Assembly: GCA_019279435.1 (NCBI GenBank)
Contig: JAAALK010000286.1
Location: 17,937,931 to 18,001,930 of the forward strand
Direction: 5' to 3'
DNA from: Zizania palustris
Taxonomy: Eukaryota > Streptophyta > Magnoliopsida > Poales > Poaceae
Length of the DNA stretch: 64,000 nt
Positions 9,404-19,862 of the stretch are shown here, one piece after another. The translations under genes were made by a program, and so were the position numbers. The stretch's first letter is position 1; every line of letters begins with the position of its first letter. The notes below the pieces were generated by a model. It was not told the DNA's origin and did not search any database. It was given only the letters and a program-made list of their open reading frames with translations.

Positions 9404-11921
9404 TCTTTTAGCGCCCCGATTTATCAAATCGAGACATTATTGAATTTCAGAAGAAAAACAATAATACAAGAGGTTCATCATGCGACAATGTACATACGAC
9501 AATATCCATGGTACGCAGACCATATTTATTACATCAAAGTTTTAGTAGAAACAGTATTAAAAATAATTAAAAAGCGGCATGACGAACATCTTCTTCAGGA
9601 TTTTTCTTCTCGACTGGGTTGTTACTCCAGACCATCTTCGTAGTAAGCATCCTATGTGGGATCCAACGGGTATGAGTACAAAAAGTACTCAACAAGCCAC
9701 CGCAAATGCAAGTAATAATGCAAGATAATAAACAAGGAAGGGTAATGGCTAACATTGCGGAAAAGTACAGTTTCAGTTATTGCATTTAGTGTAATCATAT
9801 TTTAATCATGCGGAAAAGTAAACATGAATATCAACAACATCAACTAACTCGAGGAGTACGTTTTACCTCCTCGCACTACAGTCCTTACATGTCAATCCAG
9901 CATGCACATACATATTCAAAGTAAACTAACTGGGGGATGTCACGCAACCCGCCCTTGACCGTGGGCTTGGCTTTTCGAAAAGATTTAAGACTCTGATCAG
10001 AAATGTACTACTGTACCCACAAGGCACGCACTCATCCCAAACGAGATGACCCATACCACGGGAACTCATGCCAAAACCTCGGCATGAAGTGTTCCAAGCG
10101 ATAACCACCCGCTATAGGTTTCGCCGGCGCGCCGGGCCGCATCCCGGCTAACGTCGCACCCTCTTTTGCGCCACATTAGTACAAGTCACCCGCAGGTGCA
10201 ACTTGACCCATCTCCAAATGGTGGCCTCGGTTTGGAACAATCCATACCTTAGTTAGGACTTACCCACTAGACTTGTGGTTAGTACGTAAGTGTATTGCAA
10301 CGGATCCCTCAGACCGGTCCTTATAGTGCCCCGGGTGCTACCGACCAATGCCCTAGCTTGCACCCGGAACCCACCATGCATACACTCACAACCATAACTC
10401 ATCACCAACAGAAATCCAAGGATAAGAAGTAACGGGGATCATATAATAGAACCATTTTGCTACGACTCATTTTTATCCTATAGCGATCATGTCAATACAT
10501 TGGACACTAGCTAATATCATTGATCATATGGTGACAAGGAGTTTAGGCTAGAGAGCATGGCTTGGGTTGCACATCAAGGTCGGGGGATCCTAAAGAAATA
10601 TATTGTAAGGGTTCATTTGACTAATGCACATATAACCTATGTGTTTTAGCGATAGTTTAATCAAACATGGGTTCAATATGCTCAAAAGATTGGTTCGGTG
10701 ACTTGCCTTGTTCAGCAAAGGGAGAGGGAGGGACTTCGGGGAAGTACTCCGGCTCCTCGGCGACGTCGTAGTCTTTTTGATATAGTAAAGTAAAATAAAA
10801 AGAACACAACATTCAATCAAACAATATAACATTACATTATAAGCACATAAGTTAAAGTTGGCTTGATTTTATATAAAATAAATTCAATGGTTAAAGTCCT
10901 GTGGTTTATTTCATAAATAAATTTTTAAAGGAATTAAAGAGTTGTCCTTTTTAGAAAAGGGTGTTTAAATGTGATTATTGTCATATTAAGTTCTCAAATA
11001 AATTTGAAATGAAAAGTTCATGTTAATTTAATGGTTTTCAGTAAATGGACAGAAAGGAAATAAATCTAAATTTTTCTGAAGTTTAAACATTTGAATTTAT
11101 ATTTTAATCTTAAGGGCATTTGAATACTTATTTGAATAAACATGAAATGTCCAAAGTAAACCTACTGTTTTTATTGCATAAACCTGTAGAGAATAATATT
11201 ATGAATTTTCTGGAATTGGAATGGCAATTTTTAGAGTTCAAATGCGCCAGATATGAATTTTACAAGTTTAAAAGTATTTCTGAAATTCATTTTCAATTTT
11301 TAAACCTCTCGGGTCCACGGTGAGCCAGGCCCACGGTGAACCCGCGCACTGTGCGCGTGCACCGGGTCGATCTGGACCGTTGGATCCAGATCCAATGCGT
11401 GCAGGCGAGGCGGGGCGCGTAAGTCGACGTGGACGGCCAGGATTAAAACGTTTGAACCGGTATGCGATGGACGTCTTAGATGCGATGCGGGGTTTTAAAA
11501 CTAACGGACGCACGAGATTAAAACGTACCCCTTCGCACAAATCTAACGGATCAGATTAAATAGCACGCGGGAATTAATCGTCACCGTCGGATCCAGATCG
11601 CACGGTCGCGCGTGAATCCGACACGGCACGGGTACTCGACCCGTGCCGGTCGTCTTCTCCGACGACGACGAGCGGGCCAGCGGCCACGGCGGGCGACAGC
11701 GGTCGATGCTAGGGCCTAAAATGGAAGGAGGGCAATGAGGGGGTCACGAAGGTACCTCGGCGGTGAGAAAAGGTCGACGGAGCTAGGCCGGCGACGAGTG
11801 GAGGCGGTGGAGGCGTTCGGGTCCTTGGCGGCGACGGCGATCCTGCGGGGTTCGTCGTCGACGGAGTGGTGGCCGAGGTCGGTGAGGTCCCGGCGGTCAC
11901 GACGGTGCGGTCGGCGTGGAC

Positions 11922-11959
11922 GGAGAGGGGCTCCGGCGACGGAGAGGGGCTCCGGCGAC
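11922..11959. repeat. 19-bp tandem duplication private to the Gyp-1 5' LTR
   Basis: GGAGAGGGGCTCCGGCGAC occurs twice in tandem here and once in the 3' LTR. It shifts the LTR-to-LTR offset from 8,079 to 8,098. It arose after insertion or in the last replication cycle. Confidence 0.9.
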
Positions 11960-12074
11960 GGCGAGCGGCAGCTGAAGTGCGGGCGGCGGTGGGGAGTAAA
12001 AAGGTGAATTGGGGCGCTCTGGTTGGTTCTCGCAGTGATAGGGCGTAGGGGTGCATTGCGGACAGCCAGGGGCT

Positions 12075-12082
12075 TTATATAA
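12075..12082 (-). promoter_or_regulatory. Probable TATA box of Gyp-1 5' LTR
   Basis: TTATATAA in G+C-rich surroundings, conserved in the other LTR at 3977-3984. It lies about 740 bases into the LTR on the minus strand, a plausible U3/R boundary. Transcription start is inferred, not seen. Confidence 0.55.
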
Positions 12083-12815
12083 GGTCGTCGGCGGGGGCAG
12101 AGGGGGCGTAATCAGGGGAGGCCGAGAGTAATGGCTCTATTCAACGCCGGCGAGCTCCTGCCGTGCATGCGAGCGCCAATCCGGGGGCGATGACGCGGTG
12201 AAATAAAGGGGGAAACGGTTGGCCGAGCGCGGGGAGCTGTTTAATGGCGTCAATTCAATGCGGGAGGGGCCAGCGAGGCGGATCCGAGGTGGGGGTCGTC
12301 GGCCGGCGCGATTTGGGGGCGACGGCGCGAGGTAGACGATGGGTCTGACAGGCGAGGGCCACTGGCCAGCGGGCGCGAGCGAGCGAGCGGGAGGGCTGAC
12401 AGGTGGGACCGCGGTGTCGGGTGCGCGCGCGAGGGGAGGAAATCGGCGCTGACAGGTGGGGTCGGGTTGTCAGCCTAAGGCGCGCGAGGTAACGGGCTGG
12501 GCCGGCCGGGAGAGAGAGAAAGGAGGGGGAGGGCCCAATACTGTTTGAAACTATTTTCTGATTAAAAATAATTGCAGAAATTGATTTAAAATAATAGGGC
12601 TACTTCCCTACTTGGTAAAAATTTATAAAAATTCTCAAAAATACATCTTGGTCTTAGGATCATGTACAAAATGTTTCACCTCCTAATTTGGCCATCTACT
12701 CTATGCTGTAGTTCAATTTGGTATAAAAGGGTATTTAAAGTATTTTCAGAAATATATATTCCAGGAAATTGAATTTAATAATATTTTTATTGTATTGAAA
12801 ATTTGGGGTGTTACA

Positions 12816-12820
12816 ATCAT
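12816..12820. repeat. Target-site duplication of Gyp-1 (right copy)
   Basis: ATCAT, identical to 1323-1327. Confidence 0.92.
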
Positions 12821-14040
12821 GCAATTCATCATTTTGAACAAGAAGCTGATCATGGGATAGATATACCTCAGAAGTGTAAAGCTCGTCGCTGTTGTCATTG
12901 TCGTCGACCACGAAGCAAAGGCCGGTGAGGTCCACTGTCTTCTTCTCCTTTTTCTCTTTCTTGGGAGGCTCCTCTTCCTCCGAGCTTGGCTCTTCGCTTG
13001 ACGTACTGTCGATGTCGTTCAGGGCAGCCACAAAATCTCTAGCTACTCTTTTAGCCAATTTTCCTCGCTTCCCTCTGAAGTAGGGTTTCTTGTTCCATTT
13101 TTGGTGCTTGTGCACATTTTCATTTTTCATTTTCAATTTAGGGCAATTTGCTTTTATGTGAGAAAGATCTCCACATTCAAAACATTCATGCGACCGTCCT
13201 CTCCTTTGGTCTTGTCTATCATTGTAAAAGCGAGTGAACTTCTTGACAATGAGAGCTAGCTCCTCATCATCTAGAGTGTCCACTTGTTCTTTTGTGACAG
13301 AGAAAAGGGAGGACAAGTCAAAAGCACCAGAATAAGCACAAACTCTAGAACCACCAGAAAAGTTACCTCTAGATGAGGTACCACTACCAGGACTAGAAAC
13401 CAAAGCAATCGAAGGCAACAAATCTTTTCTAGCTCCCGATCGAGACGCCTTGGCAATCTCGGTGGACTTAAGCTTACTAAAGTGTTCGTCATAAGTCAGA
13501 GTGACAAAACTCGCCGACTCTTCAATACTAGAGATCTTCACCTCCCATATGCTACGATCAAGAGCATAGAGAAGTTTGATCGCCCTATCGTGGTCAGAGT
13601 AAGCCAAAGTCTGAGTGGAGTGCAAATTACTCACAATTCCATCAAAACGCGCAAATATGGCATCTACAGATTTGTCAGGGCCTTGCACAAACATTTAGTA
13701 TTCTTGATTATAAGTGCTTTTCCTCCTAGCCTTAATCTGGGTAGTGCCCTCATGAAAGTTTTCAAAGTGGTCCAAATTTCACGCGCAGTTCATAGGTGCT
13801 GGACCCTGTCAAACTCTTTGCGACTCAGACTGATGAACAGTATGTTTCTTGCTTTGCTATTGCATTCGTACTATGATTTTTTAGTTTCTGAGGTTCGAGT
13901 TTCAGGGATCACATATTGGGAATCGACGATATCCCAAATAGCACTTCGTTGGCTTAGTAAATAGGCCTCCATGCGCACCTTCCAATAAGCAAGTCATGAC
14001 CATCAAACATCGGAATTTTTGAGTTTCTTTCCATGCCGCC
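12821..14040 (-). pseudogene. Cop-1 gag, N-terminal half
   Basis: A frame from 13694 leftwards stays open for about 290 codons until Gyp-1 interrupts it. It has the copia gag core (ALDRSIWEVK, ITKEQ-type helix, DDEELALIVKKFTRFYNDR) and a CCHC knuckle, CFECGDLSHIKANCP, at about 13,140-13,185. A Lys-rich stretch, VARDFVAALNDID and a Ser/Glu-rich acidic block follow. Upstream, 13695-14040, is the degraded start: MERNSKIPMFDGHD is visible on the minus strand near 14,010-13,970, followed by stops and at least one frameshift. The matching second half is at 150-1327. Cop-4 carries the same gag subtype, different from that of Cop-2 and Cop-3. In life it would form virus-like-particle capsid; it is now dead through decay and insertion. 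Confidence 0.8.
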
Positions 14041-14086
14041 AAAACAAGGATCACAAACCGGTTAAGGTCAACTGGTGATCTAACCG

Positions 14087-14099
14087 GCTTTGATACTAA
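14087..14099 (-). other. Cop-1 primer-binding site, degenerate
   Basis: Minus strand TTAGTATCAAAGC directly after the LTR end, aligned with TGGTATCAGAGC of Cop-2 and Cop-3. Three mismatches suggest decay. Confidence 0.75.
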
Positions 14100-14100
14100 T

Positions 14101-15627
14101 TGTGGGATCATAATGGTGACTAGAGAGGGGTGAATAGGCGCCTCGACAAATTCTCGCAAATGTGATTGCCTACTCAGATCACCCAACGCACCTCAAATGT
14201 TGATCAAATCAATTTTGAACAGAGTAGTACAATAATAGTGCAAAACTTGATTCAAAATCACAGTTCAGAGCAAATCGGAGTTTGAACGGTCGATCTGTAT
14301 TGTCAGTATTTGGAACTCCGAAATACAACTGCTATTTCGGCAAATGAACAGTCAACATGAAGATGTTGATCATTGAACCTCCAATAGGTTTCAGAAAATT
14401 AGAAAAACACTCACAAATTCAAATCAAGTTTCAGATTTCAGTTTTACTTCAAAACTGTTCAGATTCATAAAACCAATTAATTCAAACAAATCTCAATTTA
14501 GATTTGCAACTTCTGAAAATTCAGAATGATGAACAGTAGCTACTCAAAATTCAGAAACAAGATATCAGCTTTAAACTAGAACTCAATTCAGAACTGCTGA
14601 ATCTGAACTGAATCAATTTAAATTTAAAACTGAAAACATAATTCAATTCTATAACTGAACTCAAACCAAAATTGCATACAAAAGAATTTAATTCAATTCA
14701 GAGTTTAGGTTTCATTTATTTCAGACTTCAGATTTCAATATCAAAACAAATTACAGTTCTGAATTCCAATTTCATTCTTGAGGTTAGTTCAGATTTGCAA
14801 TTGGACTTTGATTCAACACTTAATCAATATAGTTGTTCTGAATTGGCAATGAAATGCTACAGCAGAACTCTCACTACAAATACTCAAACCTGTAATTCAT
14901 TCTCAAAGTATTTTTGAATAGAATTGCTGAAACACAACTCAGATATAGAGATTCAATAGATTGAAATCAGAACATGAACAGATTTGATTTTGTCTAGACA
15001 ACAAGTTTCAGTTCTGAATTTATATTACTGAATACAACTAAGAATTAAAGCAAATAATGATGTATCTATAGTACGGTTCAGATCAATATGAATGACTTAA
15101 CAGATCTAAAATTGACACATTAGACACCGAAATGAGCACAATTCCAGATCAGACAAATAACCATGAAACTGAAATGCTACAGAGAACTTTTACTGAAAAT
15201 AACTCAAACTGAATTAATGCTCAAGTGTTTTTGCTGAATCTAGTCTTCCCATTAGATAGAAGATTAGGCATAGATAAGATAAAGCACATTCAAACAGTAC
15301 AAATTAACAAAACTTAGAAAATAAGCTTGCAGTATACTCTAAGGTTGACAAAATTTTGATGATGAACAGTGTTGTTACAGAAAACACAGTTGATATATCA
15401 AACAAGCAATGAACTAAAAATGTTGTAGCAGTTCAGAACAGCAATACACAATCTATATGACCAGAATGATGAAATCAAACAACTCAGAACTGAATCAATT
15501 GTTAGATTTCAGGTTTATATCTGAACTCAACTCTGAAGTGCAAAAGTCAAAACAGATCATTGAAACAGTTAAATAAACTAATTCTGGTGATTGAATTTCA
15601 GCATAACCAGCAATAAAATTGCACATA
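14101..15627 (-). repeat. Shared Cop-1/Cop-4 LTR, left part (U5 and R)
   Basis: It starts TGTGGGATC on the plus strand. Next to it is the U5 end seen in all five copia elements (revcomp CATTCACCCCTCT...). The remaining 1.4 kb is A/T-rich, dense in short degenerate TTCAGA and CTGAAT motifs that pair as palindromes (for example CAGAACTG). It is the transcribed leader downstream of the TATA box at 37218-37225. No gene is present; a short open frame at 14,672 is chance. It is cut at 15627 by Cop-2. Confidence 0.8.
15623..15627. repeat. Target-site duplication of Cop-2
   Basis: ACATA, repeated at 36383-36387 after the Cop-2 3' LTR. Joining the flanks rebuilds one continuous LTR. Confidence 0.92.
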
Positions 15628-17049
15628 TGAGAAACCATGTTGAAGACCTGCCGAGTCTGAGGCGCATGTGACTCAGGTACACGGGCAGTGAGCGACGGCC
15701 GGGCAGAGGAGCTACTGAGTCGGGCTGGCCCAATCCGGGTACATGGCTAGGAGCGGCAGATGATCCACTAGTCTATTGACTGGGTTTGACTTAGGTACAT
15801 GGGCTGCGAGCGATTGCCGGGCTGAGGAAGCTGCGGGGTCGGGTCGGCCCAATCCGGGTACCCGGTGCGAAGAGGGTGGACGCTTTGTAAGTTTCGGCGT
15901 AAAACTGACAATCTATAATTAATTCATTTTTAGGATATTAATATTTAGTTTTTAAGTTTAGAATATTTTTATTTGAGTCAGGTGATTTTTTTAAGAATAT
16001 TTTAGTAATTTTCGGAATTTATTTTAGAGTCAGTTTATTTTACCCGAGGGTAAATTAGTCTTTTCATGTATTAGGATTTGCCTATAAATAGACCCCTATC
16101 CGCTTGGGGATTGATGACTGTTTTTCAGATCAATCTACGATCTACAGTCCATTGTTCGGTTTTGTCTTCCACGAAAATTTTTCTTCTGTTCCGATAAATT
16201 TCTCCGGCGTTTTACCTCAATCCGTCGCGTTTTGTGTCTCATCACAGCCAAGCCGGCGTGGAGATCTAGTGCGCATAGCTAGCTGGCAGCCTAGCCGTCT
16301 ATTTCCTGGAAAAAGGCAGCAGCCTGCACTCACGCGTCGTGCATCAGCGGTGTGCAGGAACAGTGCGCTGCCAGCTCACGGCGGGAGCTATTGCTTCTTC
16401 ATGCGATTGCGTTGCCAGGAGCAGTCCGCATCAACGCGCCTAGCGCAGGCAGCTAGGCCATAGGCCTCACGCCGGTGTGTAGAAGTCACGGCGTTGCAGG
16501 AGGTTTTTCTAGGCACGCGAATCGAGGTAGCCACGGCGGGAACGACGCTAGAGCCAACAGCACGTCAGAAGGTCCGCAGGTGAGTTGGTTTTAATCTACT
16601 ATTTTTTAGCTAGTTGGTTAATTAAATATTGATCTATTCTGATTAGCAGTAAAATTGTTTTTAGTATTTTTATAGATATTTTATCTACTTGATATTAATC
16701 TTTAATTTGCTTATTCATTATTTCGTATTATTTATTTAAATATGTCTGGTTAATTCATGTTCTATTCATTTGATTAGTACTTTATTTCTAGACTGAAATA
16801 TAAATATTTCGTGATTGTTTTCTAGGTGTTTTTATTAACTGCAATATTTTTATTTATATTATTTTTAATATCATTTTAATTAGTACAACGGTCAATTTTT
16901 TAAGCTAGACAACTTTAATTCCTAAAACTTGCTTTGCAAATATTATTTGTCTGGTTAAGTTCTTTTGGGTGGTGAGATTAAAATATAGTTTAGCAAGAAA
17001 TTTTTAGGCGCCCATTCACCCCCCTCTGGTCACTACTTTCAGTCCTACA
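15628..17049 (+). repeat. Cop-2 5' LTR
   Basis: 1,422 bp, TGAGAAACC to GTCCTACA. It carries two copies of an about 80-bp U3 module (from 15,670 and 15,788), a TATA box at 16083-16090, and the common U5 end. Relative to the 3' LTR it lacks about 73 bp near 15,648, at a TGAAGA direct repeat. An open frame at 16,104-16,463 lies in the leader in both LTRs and shows no recognisable domain. Confidence 0.92.
16083..16090 (+). promoter_or_regulatory. TATA box of Cop-2 5' LTR
   Basis: TATAAATA preceded by GCC and followed by GACCCC. The same arrangement is seen at 35412-35419 in the 3' LTR and in Cop-3. Confidence 0.75.
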
Positions 17050-17051
17050 AG

Positions 17052-17063
17052 TGGTATCAGAGC
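17052..17063 (+). other. Cop-2 primer-binding site
   Basis: TGGTATCAGAGC, two bases after the LTR; initiator-Met tRNA type. Confidence 0.92.
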
Positions 17064-17115
17064 GAGGTTAGGTTTTTCTAATATCTTAACCGATTCTAAA
17101 ACCTAGGTAGTGACC

Positions 17116-19862
17116 ATGACGTCTTCTGGTAAAATCCCATCCCTAGAAGCTTTTGGCTACACTTATTGGAAGACTCGCTTGCGAGCATACCTTATGAGCC
17201 AGAGCTCGGACATATGGGGGATTTTTGTTCATCCTAACTTCACCATAAGGACTATTGCTGTGGATACTGCTGCAGATATAGTTACACAGCATCAAAATAA
17301 TAGTAAAGCGGTGAACATTTTATTTTCTGGTCTAGGTCCTAGTGAGTTTGAGCGTGTTAGCCATCTCACCACTGCTCGAGAGATCTGGGCTACCCTCCAA
17401 GCACATCATGAGGGGACAGCTCAGGTCAAGGCTAGGCTCTACCAGACCTACCGGCGTGAGTATGAAAATTTTTCACAGAAGCCGGGTGAGACTGTTGAGG
17501 CTTTGTTTGGTTGTTTTCAATCGATCATTAACAAGCTTCGCGTTAACAAGGCTGAGCGTGATCTGCTGGTCTCGGATCATGAGTAGGCGCTTAAGGTACT
17601 CCATACCTTGGACCCTAAGATCTACGAGATCAAGGTCTCTTCTATTGTTGAGAGCGCATCTCATGATACCTTAACCGTCGCAGAGCTTTTTTGTAAGCTC
17701 AAGGCCTCAGAGGTCGATATTCAGTTGAGATCAAATCTCACTAATTCTGGCTCAAAGACTCTGGCGCTTGCGACACCGTCGGCTGATCCTAATGCCATGA
17801 GTTGTACTGCCTTTTCCTTAATGTCTATCTCCGAGGAACAACTTGATACTCTAGGAGATGATGATTTGTGCTTGTTTAATAACTGGGTGCGACGTGTCTA
17901 TGATAAGCAAATTTTTAAGAGACACGGCACAAAATTCGGGTGCTTTGAGTGTGGTGACCCAGGCCATTTCATCGCTGACTGCCCCAAGCAGGAGAATTAC
18001 AAGAAGGGCACTGGCGGCAACTCCTACAACTCCGGCAAGTATGACAACTCCACAAAGGGCAAGCCCAAGACAAGATTTTTTCGAAAGGCTCTAAAGGATT
18101 ATAGGCGTGAGAACAAGAAGCGAGACAAGACCTTCTTCGCCGAGATGGAGAAAAGATACTCCAAGAGATCCTCGTCTTCCTCCTCGTCTTCAAGTTCAAG
18201 TGATGAAGAGATCATGATCAGGAAGGGGAAGGACAGGGACAATCCGACGGGCCTCTGTTTCATGACCTTTGGGAACAAGCCGAAGAGTCACTCACGTCAC
18301 AACCGAAGACCCCACAAGAGCTTCTGCTCAATGGCTCTTGGGGAGAAGAAAGAGAAGGACTCCTCTGATGACTCCGACGACTACGACGATGAGAAGGCAA
18401 CTTCCTATGAACAAGAAGTTGTTAATTTACTAGAACAGAACAGTCAGGAGTTGAAGTATATGGAGAAACTGCTTAGAGGGGCTAAGAAGAGGATAGATGA
18501 GCTTGAGAGTGAGCTTGCCACAGCAAATGGCAAGATTGAGAGTCTGTCTTCTTACCCTTGCTTGGGTGATAGGGGTGAGTGCCCTAACTGTGAGGTGCTG
18601 TTGTGTGACCTGACGACTCTTATGTCCAGGTACATAGAGAGAGTAGATGAGAGAGACGCATTGGCCACTGAGCTTGAGAGTGCTCAGCAGGAGCTGAAAG
18701 ATGATCATGCCACTGTCGTCGCACCTTGTGTAGATTGCCCATCCCATTTAGCTAGTATAGCTGAGCTAATAGCCAAGAGTGATGAGCAGTTGAGCGAGTT
18801 AGCTGGAGTGAGAGGTATGTTGGGGCAGACTAAGCTAGAGCTTGAGACCTTGTCAGTTCCATCCACTGTTTGTGAGAACTGCCTGTCCATTAGAATGGAG
18901 TTGATCAAGCTAAAAGCTGAGAAGTCTGTCGAAGCTGATAAAGAGTGTGAGATCTGCTTGTCTTAGGTGGAGGTGTTAGCTTCTTTGAGAGAGGAGCTAG
19001 CTGATGTTCAGAATGAGAACTTTTACCTCCGTCAGATCCTGAGTTGGATTAGTGCTAGAGAGCCACAACTCGGCATGATGATCCAGCAGTTCAAGAGACA
19101 GGATGGTTTTGGAGTAGGTTACACATATACCAAGGCTGGTTTTGAGAGCGCCATTAGCCGTGCAGTGGAGTGGAGTAAGATGACTCCAGAACAGAGATAT
19201 CCCAAGACTCACTCCACTGAGTCCTTTAAGGATAGTCAGCCCAAGGATGGAGTGATCCAAGAACAACCTAAAGCTCCACCTAAGAAGCAGATCTAGGTTC
19301 CTAAGCCTAAAACTCTCCACACTTCTCTTGATTCCTTACCTGGACCCTCGCACACCAAATATGCTACACCCAACACCACCAAGCCTAAGAACCCTAAGCC
19401 ACAACAACATCCCAAGAAGCCTACCTATCACTGTGAGTTTTGTTAGAGAGACGGGCATCTTGAGGAGTTTTGCTTTAGGAGGAAGCGGGTTGAGTGAGCA
19501 GAGAGAGCTCGAGGTGGGCAGGAGCAGTTCTACCAGTAGGGTGGTAGACAGAGAGTCCCTCGACGTAGAGAGAGGCTAGAGGCCAGGCCACGTCGTGTAG
19601 GTGGTGGTAGAGGAGACGGTTTCCACGACCGTGCTTCGGAGGGTGGTTTCCATTCCGGTAGAGTTCCAGATCGTTATGGATACGGTGTTGGACCTCGTGA
19701 CCGTGATTTTAGGCAGAACTGAGGACCGCGCTTTGAGACATGTGGTGGTCCCGACTCATATGATTCTTCTGCTTTCCTACTTACGAGCAGATGGCTCGAC
19801 ACTGGTTTAGTACTTTTGCTAGACCTAGTGGTCGACCATTTGCTCCCACTCATGACCATTGA
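17116..19862 (+). pseudogene. Cop-2 gag, multiple stops
   Basis: The ATG at 17116 begins MTSSGKIPSLEAFGYTYW. In order: copia gag core to about codon 230; knuckle CFECGDPGHFIADCP at about 17,941-17,985; ALKDYRRENKK; a Ser tract with an acidic block at about 18,170-18,210; coiled-coil segments with CxxC pairs (18,400-18,960); and a Pro/Lys-rich linker. The second knuckle at about 19,432-19,480 is broken by a stop. Relative to Cop-3, stops appear at 17584, 18964, 19294, 19444, 19495 and 19537. A frame change of one base lies between 19,296 and 19,860. The natural gag stop (TGA 19860-19862) is shared with Cop-3. Capsid and RNA-binding function is known for the family; this copy cannot make the full protein. 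Confidence 0.88.

Larger units (their letters stand above)
1328..12815 (-). mobile_element. Gyp-1: Ty3/gypsy chromovirus-like element (Tekay/Del type), internally deleted
   Basis: The element is 11,488 bp between ATCAT duplications, with 3.4-kb LTRs whose outer ends are TGTAGCGCCCC and GGGGTGTTACA on the plus strand. Minus-strand order is 5' LTR (12815-9407), initiator-Met-type primer site (9403-9391), an extra ORF (9269-8490), gag-pol (8304 to about 4707) and 3' LTR (4706-1328). Long LTRs, TGTAACACCCC ends, the RT motif FIDDILV and the gag style fit the Tekay/Del group of plant chromoviruses; this is family knowledge, not a computed tree. The last part of integrase, any chromodomain, the polypurine tract and the first 11 bp of the 3' LTR are missing. 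Confidence 0.9.
9407..12815 (-). repeat. Gyp-1 5' LTR
   Basis: This is the 3,409-bp partner of 1328-4706. It is complete at the outer end (GGGGTGTTACA on the plus strand). Its inner end reads TTTAGCGCC, where the other LTR has TGTAGCGCC. It holds the only copy of the promoter region that could drive this element. The G+C-rich half (11,320-12,540) and A/T-rich half mirror the other LTR. No gene is seen in it. Confidence 0.92.

Noticed and set aside
16104..16463. Open frame in the Cop-2 LTR leader, also present at 35,433
   Set aside because: Conserved only because the two LTRs are copies; indels change its end and no domain is visible.
17052..17063. tRNA gene fragments at TGGTATCAGAGC
   Set aside because: Only the 12-base primer complement is present; no cloverleaf surrounds it.
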